Assembly (NCBI RefSeq): GCF_900104585.1
Contig: NZ_FNVX01000005.1
Location: 496,001 to 560,000, forward strand
Reading direction: 5' to 3'
Length of the DNA: 64,000 nucleotides
From: Bacteroides ihuae
GTDB lineage: Bacteria > Bacteroidota > Bacteroidia > Bacteroidales > Bacteroidaceae
In this document: positions 1 to 7,544 of the stretch, in pieces
How the letters are laid out: each line of letters opens with the position of its first letter
How positions within the stretch are numbered: the first letter of the stretch is position 1
The notes under the pieces: model-generated
Databases searched by the model: none
What the model was told of the DNA's origin: nothing
The model's input: the letters and a program-made list of their open reading frames with translations, nothing else
Translations under genes and position numbers: made by a program

Positions 1-163
1 TGGTATGGTTCTTCAGCTTAGTTTAGATGATTCTCATGAGTTGAAAGTAGATAAAGTTATCTCGAAGAGAATTGTTCATCTGAAGAATAATAATATCATG
101 ACTGATCAAGTGCCCGAAGAGTATTACAAGATTTGCAGAAGATTATTAGAAATGAAAAAATGA
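1..163 (+). CDS. C-terminal end of an unidentified protein (5' truncated by window edge)
   Basis: An open frame enters from the left edge (codons begin at base 2) and stops with TGA at 161-163, giving 53 visible residues ending in RRLLEMKK. The segment is charged and probably helical, with no membrane segment. I do not recognise the family. Because it lies 91 bp before a type II-like CRISPR array on the same strand, a cas gene (for example cas1, cas2 or the end of cas9) is a natural guess. No Cas motif is visible in this fragment, so that rests on context only. Confidence 0.6.
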   Translation, partial: GMVLQLSLDDSHELKVDKVISKRIVHLKNNNIMTDQVPEEYYKICRRLLEMKK

Positions 164-254
164 AGTTATTCTGCTTGTTATTAATAATAAAATCGTAATT
201 TTGCTTTGGACTATTTTTGTATATCTCTGTTAATCAATGGAATATACAGTTCGT
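164..254 (+). promoter_or_regulatory. AT-rich leader-like spacer between the upstream gene and the CRISPR array
   Basis: These 91 bp hold no gene. They are AT-rich, as CRISPR leaders are, and contain TATTTTTG at 212-219, which fits the Bacteroides -7 consensus on the + strand, but no TTG lies at the right distance upstream. No sequence complementary to the repeat (tracrRNA anti-repeat) is visible here. Its role as the spacer-acquisition leader is inferred from intact repeats on this side and the decayed repeat on the other. Confidence 0.4.
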
Positions 255-1148
255 TTTGTGAATGATCCCAATAGTGAAGGGAACTACAACTAATTCTTAA
301 ACGAATCTTTTTCGTTGAGTTTTGTGAATGATCCCAATAGTGAAGGGAACTACAACGTCGTAATTAGTACTAAACATTAGCCTATTTTTGTGAATGATCC
401 CAATAGTGAAGGGAACTACAACTGTGGGAACTATTTCTTTCGGAAGCTTAAGTTTGTGAATGATCCCAATAGTGAAGGGAACTACAACGTAAAAGTGCTG
501 TTTGCTTCGTCCACCTCGTTTGTGAATGATCCCAATAGTGAAGGGAACTACAACGGGCGTATGCGAATAATGATTCTGCGTCTTTTTGTGAATGATCCCA
601 ATAGTGAAGGGAACTACAACGTATTTTACCAACTGCTTTCAAGTGTTCCATTTGTGAATGATCCCAATAGTGAAGGGAACTACAACCCCGGTATTTCTTA
701 CCTCCCAATTTATTGGTTTGTGAATGATCCCAATAGTGAAGGGAACTACAACAAAGGTAGACGAATGAAAGTAGAATTTAAATTTGTGAATGATCCCAAT
801 AGTGAAGGGAACTACAACACCTTTGCCTTGTACCAGTATGCGCCGGATTTTGTGAATGATCCCAATAGTGAAGGGAACTACAACCAATTACTACACCTTC
901 TCCAGCACAGAGTTTTTGTGAATGATCCCAATAGTGAAGGGAACTACAACTAAGAAAAAACGCAAGAAAAATAAAAATAATTTGTGAATGATCCCAATAG
1001 TGAAGGGAACTACAACCAGAAGCGTAGCGATAGGTAAACGTATAATTTTGTGAATGATCCCAATAGTGAAGGGAACTACAACTTTAGCGCTTCTTTTCCA
1101 ATCAAAGTTGTTTTTGTGAATAATCCTAATCGCTTGCGTCTTTAAACT
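255..1148 (-). CRISPR. CRISPR array: 13 identical 36-bp repeats, 13 spacers of 30 bp, one decayed terminal repeat; type II-C-like
   Basis: Repeats begin at 255, 321, 387 and every 66 bp to 1047. On the + strand each starts TTTGTGAATGATCC and ends GGGAACTACAAC, with no mismatch seen among the 13. Every spacer is 30 bp and all differ. A fourteenth unit at 1113-1148 keeps about 16 of the first 18 bases and then diverges. Read on the minus strand the repeat starts GTTGTAGTTCCCT, like known type II-C repeats (Neisseria, Pasteurella), with the 36/30 geometry of type II. crRNA would then run right to left, toward the upstream gene. The decayed unit has lost the GTTGTAG half that would pair with tracrRNA. 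No cas9, cas1, cas2 or tracrRNA is identifiable inside the window. Strand is inferred; the array itself is certain. Confidence 0.97.
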
Positions 1149-1170
1149 TTACAAATAGGTCTGATTTAGT

Positions 1171-1289
1171 ATATCATATAACTTCAGCGTGGTGAATTAA
1201 CTAGTTCAGCGTGGTGAAGTAGTTAATTCACCACGCTGAACTAGTTAATTCACCAAACCCCTCTCAGGAGGCCTGTAGCGGTATGCCTG
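1171..1289 (+). repeat. Dispersed palindromic repeat, copy 1 (head on the right)
   Basis: Three 22-bp units start at 1183, 1205 and 1227. Each is a 14-bp core (TTCAGCGTGGTGAA twice, then its reverse complement TTCACCACGCTGAA) plus an 8-bp linker (TTAACTAG, GTAGTTAA, CTAGTTAA). A half core TTCACC (1249-1254) and a head with CCCCTCTCAGGAGGCCTGTAG follow. Cores 2 and 3 can fold into a perfect 14-bp stem with an 8-nt loop. ATATCATATAA just to the left is shared with copy 2. It lies about 20 bp beyond the decayed CRISPR repeat. The remaining bases to 1456 show nothing recognisable. Confidence 0.9.
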
Positions 1290-1460
1290 TAATCTTTACA
1301 TTCTACACTACTAAACCTATGAATAACTATTCTTATCCGGTGAAATATGGATTTATAAAACAGCAATGTTTCTAGAATTTGCTCTTGGGTTCTGTACTGA
1401 AGAACCTACTGAACCAATATGGGTATATTCTAAAAAATGTGTTGTGGAAGGTTGAGAAAT

Positions 1461-1501
1461 AAAAAATAGGAGGAAATAAGCCATCTTATTTTCCTCCTAT
1501 T
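1461..1501 (-). terminator. Intrinsic terminator for the xfp transcript
   Basis: A 16-bp GC-containing stem (arms 1465-1480 and 1485-1501, one bulged base) with a CCAT loop is followed on the minus strand by a run of six T (complement of 1461-1466). It lies about 40 bp past the P-ATPase relic that follows xfp. Confidence 0.85.
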
Positions 1502-1542
1502 CAATTGATTCTAATCTTTGCAGAGATTCGTGAATTGGTTAT

Positions 1543-1704
1543 CTATTTGATCTCACTTTTTTTAATAGGATCGAAGATTTTGTAAGCCAATAATTTTAGT
1601 CGATCATTGATAAGGAACCAGATTAGAGCATAACCCCAAACAAATATGGCCCAGTTCCAACCGAGTGGAGTCATAAATAAACCATATACGGCAATTAAAG
1701 TGGC
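1543..1704 (-). pseudogene. 3' relic of a plasma-membrane proton-efflux P-type ATPase
   Basis: Directly after the xfp stop codon, in the same frame on the minus strand, 53 sense codons run to TAG at 1543-1545. They read ATLIAVYGLFMTPLGW, then a hydrophobic stretch, then INDRLKLLAYKIFDP and a lysine-rich tail. This is the last membrane segment and cytoplasmic end of the P-type H+-ATPase (PMA-like) family, recognised by sequence resemblance. The remaining roughly 800 residues are missing, including phosphorylation and ATP-binding domains, and there is no start codon or ribosome site at the junction. A deletion that removed most of an ATPase gene formerly downstream of xfp is the simplest explanation. 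The in-frame join may be chance. Confidence 0.75.
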
Positions 1705-4128
1705 TTATTTTGAATTACTCCATTTCCAGTTCAGGATTTCGGGCATATCCAGACCATTTTTATCAATATACTTCTTATGCTCAACCAGCTTATCTTGTAC
1801 CAGCTTTTTCAGTTGGGCACCTCTTGCTCCTAATTGAGGAAGGCGATCAATGACATCCTCTACCAGATGGAATCGGTCTAGTTCATTTAATACAGTCATG
1901 TCGAAGTAAGTTGTAATGGTTCCTTCTTCTTTGTATCCTCTTACATGCATGTTTTCGTGGTTGGTGCGGCGGTAAGTCAATCGGTGAATTAGCCAAGGGT
2001 AACCGTGGAAAGCAAAGACGATGGGTTTGTCTTTCGTAAACAAGGCATCAAAGTCTTGTTCGCTCAGCCCGTGGGGATGTTCGGTAGCGGGTTGTAGCTT
2101 CATTAAATCGACTACATTAATTACTCGGATTTTTAGTTCGGGCAGGTGCTCTCGAAGAATGGAAACGGCAGCCAATGTCTCAAGGGTAGGCACATCACCG
2201 CAACAAGCCATCACCACGTCGGGTTCTTTGCCTTTATCACTGCTGGCCCATTGCCATACGCCAATTCCTTTGGTACAATGTTCAATTGCCTCATCCATAG
2301 TTAGCCATTGAGGTGCTTGATATTTACCTGCAATGACTACGTTAACGTAATGCCTGCTCCTTAGGCAATGATCCCATACGGATAACAAACAATTGGCATC
2401 GGGTGGAAGGTAAACGCGAACAATGGATGCTTTCTTGTTGACTACATGATCTATAAAACCGGGATCCTGGTGGGTAAAACCGTTATGAGCTTGCTGCCAA
2501 ACGTGTGATGCGAGTAAGTAGTTGAGTGAAGCAATTTTCCGTCGCCAAGGCAATCCGGCAGTTACTTTCAACCATTTGGCATGTTGATTGAACATGGAAT
2601 CTACGATATGGATGAAAGCTTCGTAACAGTTAAATAGTCCGTGTCTTCCGGTAAGCAAATAACCTTCGAGCCAACCCTCACATTGATGTTCGCTCAGCAT
2701 TTCCATGACGCGACCCTCCGTGGCTAGAAATTCATCGTTCTCTTTTGTACGGGCGTCCCATTGTCGGTTGGTGGTTTCAAATACAGCGTTCAATCGGTTC
2801 GATAGAGTTTCATCCGGACCGAATATTCGGAAGTTTCGTTGTTCTTTATTGAGGTTGATTACTTCGCGCAAAAACACTCCAAGCTCGTGTGTGTCGGCAG
2901 CTTCGATGCCTCCCGGAGTAGGCACTTTAACGGCAAACTTTCGAAAGTCGGGCATAACGAGGTCCTGCAATAACAGTCCGCCATTAGCATGAGGATTAGC
3001 ACCCATTCTTCGTTCTCCCTTAGGAGCTAGTTCGGCCAGCTCAGGCAGAAGACGCCCGTTTTTATCGAAGAGCTCTTCGGGCTTATAACTTTTCATCCAA
3101 TCTTCAAGCAACTTTACATGAGTCGGGTGTTGGGCATCTGCCAATAATGGAATTTGATGGGCACGAAAAGTGCCTTCAATTTGTAGGCCATCCACTTCTT
3201 TCGGTCCTGTCCATCCTTTGGGTGACTTTAACACAATCATTGGCCAACGTGGTCGGGTGGTATCGTTATTGCTCCTTGCGTTGTTCTGTATGTTGCGGAT
3301 CTTTTCAATAGCCTGATCCATTACGGAAGCCATGAGTTGATGCATGGTTTCCGGATCATCACCTTCTACATAATAAGGCGTCCAACCACATCCTCTAAGA
3401 AACTGATCTAATTCTTCAGGCTCTATACGAGCCAGTATGGTCGGATTGGCTATTTTGTAACCATTGAGGTGAAGGATAGGGAGTACGGCACCATCGTTAA
3501 TCGGATCCAGAAATTTGTTAGAATGCCAAGAAGTGGCCAATGGTCCGGTCTCTGCTTCACCATCTCCAACGACGCAGGCTACTATGAATTTAGGATTATC
3601 GAGTACAGCTCCGAAAGCGTGACTAAGTGAATAGCCCAATTCTCCCCCTTCATGAATCGAGCCCGGACATTCGGGTGAAGCATGGCTTGGGATACCTCCC
3701 GGAAAGGAGAATTGAGTAAATAGTTTTTTGAGTCCTTCTTCATCCTGAGTAATGTTAGGATATATTTCGCTATAGGTTCCTTCAAGATAGGTATTACCCA
3801 CTACAGCAGGTCCGCCATGACCGGGGCCAGAGATGTAAATCATATCCAGATCATACTTTTTGATGACTCTGTTTAGATGTGCATAGATGAAATTTTGTCC
3901 CGGGGTGGTGCCCCAATGTCCAAGTAGCATCGACTTTATGTGCGATAACTTCAGAGGTTCATGTAACAGAGGATTGTCGCGCAGATAAAGCTGGCCGACT
4001 GAAAGATAATTGGCAGCACGCCAATAAGCATTTATTTTCCGTAAAAACTCTTTTGATAATGGAGTATTCGCTCCATCCATCATTTTTGCAGACATATCTT
4101 CTTCAGCTATTTCGTTTGTTCTCATCAT
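1705..4128 (-). CDS. xfp: Xylulose-5-phosphate/fructose-6-phosphate phosphoketolase
   Basis: Thiamine-diphosphate enzyme that splits xylulose 5-phosphate (and often fructose 6-phosphate) with phosphate into acetyl phosphate plus glyceraldehyde 3-phosphate (or erythrose 4-phosphate), in the cytoplasm. The 807 residues match the family's usual length of about 790-820. Both family signatures are clear: [17 protein letters not shown] at residues 160-176 and [19 protein letters not shown] at 188-206. The GHGGPA segment near 103 and the end [10 protein letters not shown] are also typical. Two adjacent ATG codons (4126 and 4123) compete for the start. Transcription runs into the ATPase relic and ends at the 1461-1501 terminator. 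It is the only phosphoketolase seen here and would feed acetyl phosphate from the pentose phosphate pool. Confidence 0.96.
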   Translation of the reverse strand: MMRTNEIAEEDMSAKMMDGANTPLSKEFLRKINAYWRAANYLSVGQLYLRDNPLLHEPLKLSHIKSMLLGHWGTTPGQNFIYAHLNRVIKKYDLDMIYISGPGHGGPAVVGNTYLEGTYSEIYPNITQDEEGLKKLFTQFSFPGGIPSHASPECPGSIHEGGELGYSLSHAFGAVLDNPKFIVACVVGDGEAETGPLATSWHSNKFLDPINDGAVLPILHLNGYKIANPTILARIEPEELDQFLRGCGWTPYYVEGDDPETMHQLMASVMDQAIEKIRNIQNNARSNNDTTRPRWPMIVLKSPKGWTGPKEVDGLQIEGTFRAHQIPLLADAQHPTHVKLLEDWMKSYKPEELFDKNGRLLPELAELAPKGERRMGANPHANGGLLLQDLVMPDFRKFAVKVPTPGGIEAADTHELGVFLREVINLNKEQRNFRIFGPDETLSNRLNAVFETTNRQWDARTKENDEFLATEGRVMEMLSEHQCEGWLEGYLLTGRHGLFNCYEAFIHIVDSMFNQHAKWLKVTAGLPWRRKIASLNYLLASHVWQQAHNGFTHQDPGFIDHVVNKKASIVRVYLPPDANCLLSVWDHCLRSRHYVNVVIAGKYQAPQWLTMDEAIEHCTKGIGVWQWASSDKGKEPDVVMACCGDVPTLETLAAVSILREHLPELKIRVINVVDLMKLQPATEHPHGLSEQDFDALFTKDKPIVFAFHGYPWLIHRLTYRRTNHENMHVRGYKEEGTITTYFDMTVLNELDRFHLVEDVIDRLPQLGARGAQLKKLVQDKLVEHKKYIDKNGLDMPEILNWKWSNSK

Positions 4129-4449
4129 ATAAAAGTTTTATTGATTAAGTGAAATGCTATTATGAAATGAGTAAATAGTAGATTACTCTATTTTTAGAAC
4201 GTTATGGCTGTTATTTGTGTTTCGGATTAGAGCGTTTTTCTTTTTTATTTAAATTTTAGAAGGACTAGCTACCGATCAAAGTAATTCACATAAAGGACAT
4301 GTCTTAGCAGGATGTGTTTAGGATCTACCTGTCTCTATTGTTGCATGTTCAAGGGGCACAATAAAGTTTTATCCCTCTGGTTAAGAGTCATTTTATTAAT
4401 TAGAATGGATATTTTCTCAATTTGGGGTACTGTTTCAATGGAAGCTTTG
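4129..4449. other. Intergenic region, nothing recognised
   Basis: This 321-bp stretch lies upstream of xfp and downstream of the TonB-like gene. I find no consensus -7 element on the minus strand, no hairpin with a T run and no convincing ORF. A + strand ORF at 4312-4554 runs into the end of the opposing gene and has no recognisable product. Confidence 0.5.
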
Positions 4450-5226
4450 TTACGGCCTGAATATAATGGGGAGTGTATATTTTACTGGAGTAAATTCATA
4501 ATATCGTTTTTCATAATTCCGTATCTTTCCAGGTTTCCACTTGGGCATGGTTGAAAGAACTCGTACCGCTTCAGCATCTAATATAGGATTAACCTTACGA
4601 ACTACTTCGATATGACTAATTGAGCCATCTTTCTCTATTGTCATCTGGCAAATAACTCTTGCTTTAGCATCAGCCTTTAAATGGCGTACCTCTTTGTTAA
4701 TAAATGGTATAACAGCTCCCATTCCTCCTGGAAATTCAGGGAGAATTTCAAAATTGTCAATAAATATATGTTCATTATTCTCCTCTTCTTTTTCTCTTTT
4801 TAGTTTTTCTCTATATTGGTGGTGCTTTTCACTATTGAAAACAATCATGAGTTCATAATCGAAGGCTTTATTCTTTCCTTTCTTCTGTGCTGGTATTATA
4901 TATGGAAAGCCGTAGATAATACTTAATGCTTCGTTCCTTAATCTAGGCTCTTTGCTTTTAATGACTCTAGCTTGCTCAACATAACCCGATTTATTTACTG
5001 TGAATTTGCACAATACGGTGTCTATTTTATTTTTCATGCGTATAGGCCATGACATGTTTCCCATGACAATATCATAAATATCCGATGGAAATATTGGTTC
5101 GGTAGATACTTTCTGTTTATTGCATGCAGTGAGATGTATAGACATTCTGCTCAGGTTATCGTTTTGAGCATACATTTGTAGGATGCTAAGCGATATTAAT
5201 AATAATAAAAGGGTTCGCTGTCTCAT
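4450..5226 (-). CDS. Secreted protein with two TonB C-terminal-like domains
   Basis: A 258-residue protein with a cleavable signal peptide (residues 1-20, ending MYAQ). The second half holds a clear TonB C-terminal fold: PEFPGGMGAVIPFINKEV near 164-181, then an I-x-KDGSI strand and AVRVLSTMPKWKPGK, the usual Bacteroidota TonB_C pattern. Residues 45-130 look like a degenerate first copy (VNKSGYVEQARVIKS). No N-terminal membrane anchor or proline-rich linker is present, so it is not a standard TonB energy transducer and probably acts as a soluble periplasmic protein. A lysine/glutamate-rich helix near 137-150 separates the two domains. The partner is unknown. It appears to be a single gene with its own promoter-like element at 5247-5254. 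Confidence 0.75.
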   Translation of the reverse strand: MRQRTLLLLLISLSILQMYAQNDNLSRMSIHLTACNKQKVSTEPIFPSDIYDIVMGNMSWPIRMKNKIDTVLCKFTVNKSGYVEQARVIKSKEPRLRNEALSIIYGFPYIIPAQKKGKNKAFDYELMIVFNSEKHHQYREKLKREKEEENNEHIFIDNFEILPEFPGGMGAVIPFINKEVRHLKADAKARVICQMTIEKDGSISHIEVVRKVNPILDAEAVRVLSTMPKWKPGKIRNYEKRYYEFTPVKYTLPIIFRP

Positions 5227-5246
5227 ATTATTAGGTTTATTTGAGG

Positions 5247-5254
5247 CAAATATA
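5247..5254 (-). promoter_or_regulatory. Bacteroides -7 promoter element for the TonB-like gene
   Basis: The minus strand reads TATATTTG (TAnnTTTG) 21 bp upstream of the ATG. No well-placed TTG -33 box is visible. It abuts the T-run of the preceding terminator. Confidence 0.45.
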
Positions 5255-5291
5255 TAAAAAAACTCCTACAATCATAAAGATCGCAGGAGTT
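5254..5291 (-). terminator. Terminator after the GGGtGRT gene
   Basis: AACTCCT (5261-5267) pairs with AGGAGTT (5285-5291), with partial pairing inside the loop. On the minus strand it is followed by seven T. It ends the transcript of the NifU-like/GGGtGRT pair. Confidence 0.8.
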
Positions 5292-5315
5292 ATTTATATA
5301 TAGTAATTACTTAAA

Positions 5316-6326
5316 TTACTTGCCTAAAGCTTGAGCTACGTCTACAGCTACAGCTACAGTAACACCTACCATTGGGTTGTTACCAATGCCTAGGAATCCC
5401 ATCATTTCTACGTGAGCAGGAACAGATGAAGAACCGGCGAACTGAGCATCTGAGTGCATACGACCCATTGTGTCTGTCATACCATATGAAGCAGGACCGG
5501 CAGCCATGTTGTCTGGGTGAAGAGTACGACCTGTACCACCACCTGAAGCAACTGAGAAATATTTCTTACCCATCTCGATACATTCTTTTTTGTATGTACC
5601 AGCAACCGGGTGTTGGAAACGTGTTGGGTTGGTAGAGTTACCTGTGATTGATACGTCTACACCTTCTTTATGCATAATGGCTACACCTTCACGAACGTCG
5701 TCGGCACCATAACATTTTACTTTTGCACGGTCTCCGTCAGAATAAGCTATCTCGCGAACAACTTTCAACTCTGATGTATAATAATCGAATTGAGTTTGTA
5801 CGTAAGTAAAGCCGTTGATACGAGAGATGATCTGTGCAGCATCTTTTCCAAGTCCGTTCAAGATGCAACGAAGTGGCTCTTTGCGAACTTTGTCTGCTTT
5901 AGCAGCAATCTTGATTGCTCCTTCAGCAGCAGCGAATGATTCGTGTCCTGCAAGGAAAGCAAAACATTTAGTCTCTTCACGAAGCAGACGAGCAGCCAAG
6001 TTACCATGGCCAATACCTACCTTACGGTCGGCAGCAACAGAACCGGGAATACAAAATGCTTGAAGACCAAGTCCGATTGCTTCAGCAGCATCAGCAGCTA
6101 CTTTACATCCTTTTTTCACAGCGATGGCAGCACCTACTACATACGCCCATTTTGCGTTTTCGAAGCAGATAGGCTGAGTTTCTTCACACGTTTTATAAGG
6201 GTCAAGTCCATTAGCGTCGCATATTGCGTTCGCTTCTTCTATGTCTTTGATGCCGTTAGCGTTCAAAATATCCATGATACCTTTGATACGACGGTCTTGA
6301 CTTTCAAATTTTACTTCTCTAATCAT
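5316..6326 (-). CDS. GGGtGRT protein (function unknown, paired with a NifU-like scaffold)
   Basis: A 336-residue soluble protein named for the conserved GGGTGRT motif, seen at residues 262-268, followed by LHPDNMAAGPASYGMTDTMG. Glycine- and alanine-rich stretches (for example CIPGSVAADRKVGIGHGN) look like nucleotide or cofactor loops, and several cysteines are scattered through it. The ATG at 6326 is preferred over one 39 bp upstream because AAGGAGGAAAG lies just before it and the longer form would overlap the previous gene's stop. It is 19 bp downstream of the NifU-like gene and surely co-transcribed. The family is uncharacterised as far as I know; the pairing suggests an Fe-S related role. 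Confidence 0.88.
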   Translation of the reverse strand: MIREVKFESQDRRIKGIMDILNANGIKDIEEANAICDANGLDPYKTCEETQPICFENAKWAYVVGAAIAVKKGCKVAADAAEAIGLGLQAFCIPGSVAADRKVGIGHGNLAARLLREETKCFAFLAGHESFAAAEGAIKIAAKADKVRKEPLRCILNGLGKDAAQIISRINGFTYVQTQFDYYTSELKVVREIAYSDGDRAKVKCYGADDVREGVAIMHKEGVDVSITGNSTNPTRFQHPVAGTYKKECIEMGKKYFSVASGGGTGRTLHPDNMAAGPASYGMTDTMGRMHSDAQFAGSSSVPAHVEMMGFLGIGNNPMVGVTVAVAVDVAQALGK

Positions 6327-6345
6327 TGTTTCTTTCCTCCTTATA

Positions 6346-7047
6346 TTATTCGTGACGTGGATCAATGTGTTTAACTGCTCCCTGTTCCGCTGTTACGCGT
6401 CCGTACGTGCCGGTTACTTTCTTCAAAGCTTCGTTAGCATCTGTACCCTTCTTGATTTCGTCCATGAACTTGCCCATGTGTACGAATTCGTATCCGCAGA
6501 TTTCGTCATTCTTATCAAGAAAGATGTTTTTGATGTAACCTTCAGCCATCTCGAGGTAACGAGGGCCTTTAGCCAAGGTTCCGTACAAAGTACCTACCTG
6601 GCTGCGAAGACCTTTACCTAAGTCTTCTAGACCTGCACCGATGATAAGACCGCCTTCAGAGAAAGCACTCTGAGTACGTCCGTACACAATTTGCAGGAAT
6701 AGCTCACGCATAGCAGTGTTGATAGCGTCGCAAACAAGGTCAGTGTTCAAAGCCTCAAGAATTGTTTTTCCCGGAAGAATTTCGGCAGCCATTGCAGCAG
6801 AGTGAGTCATACCAGAACATCCGATAGTCTCAATTAAAGCCTCCTGAATGATACCTTCTTTAACATTAAGTGTTAGCTTGCAAGCGCCTTGTTGAGGAGC
6901 ACACCAGCCAATACCGTGTGTTAAACCTGAGATGTCAACAATTTCTTTTGATTTTACCCATTTGCCTTCTTCGGGTATGGGAGCCGGTCCATGATTAGGA
7001 CCTTTCTTCACAACACACATGTGTTCCACTTCGTGTGAATAAGTCAT
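6346..7047 (-). CDS. NifU-like iron-sulfur cluster assembly scaffold protein
   Basis: A 233-residue protein with an IscU/NifU-N-type core: GWCAPQQGAC near residues 47-56, a beta strand ending IETIGCSGMTHSAAMAAEIL near 72-91, and an alanine-rich helical half. The cysteines in WCAPQQGAC and IGCSGM are candidate cluster ligands. It differs from classical IscU in lacking the LPPVKLHC segment, and its C-terminus carries an extra region ending in AVKHIDPRHE. First gene of a two-gene operon with the GGGtGRT gene, driven by a strong promoter match at 7109-7139. Scaffold activity is a family inference. Confidence 0.82.
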   Translation of the reverse strand: MTYSHEVEHMCVVKKGPNHGPAPIPEEGKWVKSKEIVDISGLTHGIGWCAPQQGACKLTLNVKEGIIQEALIETIGCSGMTHSAAMAAEILPGKTILEALNTDLVCDAINTAMRELFLQIVYGRTQSAFSEGGLIIGAGLEDLGKGLRSQVGTLYGTLAKGPRYLEMAEGYIKNIFLDKNDEICGYEFVHMGKFMDEIKKGTDANEALKKVTGTYGRVTAEQGAVKHIDPRHE

Positions 7048-7108
7048 AATTAGCTCTTTTTTTTAGTGAAATAATATAATTTTGTAACCACAGAAATCTA
7101 ATTGCCCG

Positions 7109-7139
7109 CAAAGTTACTCGTTTTATTTGGTTTATGCAA
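7109..7139 (-). promoter_or_regulatory. Promoter of the NifU-like/GGGtGRT operon
   Basis: On the minus strand TTG (7137-7139) is separated by exactly 20 bp from TAACTTTG (7109-7116), a full Bacteroides -33/-7 match. It lies about 60 bp upstream of the start codon. Confidence 0.75.
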
Positions 7140-7292
7140 TCGAGCCTTGATTCGTTTTTTAAGAAATCAATCAAATAAAAGACTGTAAATCTGGGTATTG
7201 CAAAGTGGAGATTGCACTTGTCTTCCTCCTGTTATTATAAATTTCGTTTTGTTGAAGACTTTTGTTTTTAATGGCTGTTTTCACTTGGCTGG

Positions 7293-7337
7293 AAAAAGTA
7301 AATCCCTGATAATAAAATTACCAGGGATTTACTTTTT
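7293..7337 (-). terminator. Bidirectional-looking terminator after tRNA-Glu
   Basis: A perfect 16-bp inverted repeat (7293-7308 with 7322-7337) with CCCTG at its top and A/T runs at its base. On the minus strand it starts about 15 nt past the tRNA 3' end and finishes in five T. Confidence 0.85.
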
Positions 7338-7351
7338 AGCTTGTCAGCAAG

Positions 7352-7423
7352 TAGTGCGTCCGGGGGTCGAACCCGAGTTACCGCCGTGAGAGGGCGGCGT
7401 CCTAGCCACTAGACGAATGCACC
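7352..7423 (-). tRNA. tRNA-Glu (anticodon CTC)
   Basis: The minus strand folds as a cloverleaf. The anticodon stem CCGCC/GGCGG encloses CTCTCAC (anticodon CTC), the D arm reads CGTCTAGTGGCTAGGAC, the T arm carries GGGTTCGACC, and the acceptor stem has one mismatch. No CCA is encoded. It resembles bacterial tRNA-Glu over its whole length. Confidence 0.95.
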
Positions 7424-7544
7424 ATTATTTCTTTTCGGCTGCAAAACTACTAATACTTTTTTAAATGAACAAGCATTCATGCGCAATTATCTGATTTTTA
7501 TTCATCTTCTCTCTTGTTAGAGGGAGGAAGCTTTATGCTAAAGG

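Noticed and set aside
297..953. Long open frames inside the CRISPR array on both strands (up to 187 codons)
   Set aside because: They are read-through of a 66-bp period, which is divisible by three, so one repeat reading frame stays open. The repeated peptide blocks are the CRISPR repeat itself.
1171..1289. Repeat copy 1 as the CRISPR leader
   Set aside because: The same element occurs at three other places without any CRISPR, so its position beside the array is not specific.
164..1460. tracrRNA near the CRISPR array
   Set aside because: No stretch complementary to the repeat's GTTGTAGTTCCC half was found on either side within the window; it probably lies further left.
5943..6374. 143-codon + strand ORF opposite the GGGtGRT gene
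   Set aside because: Fully antisense to a well-supported conserved gene, with no recognisable product or ribosome site.
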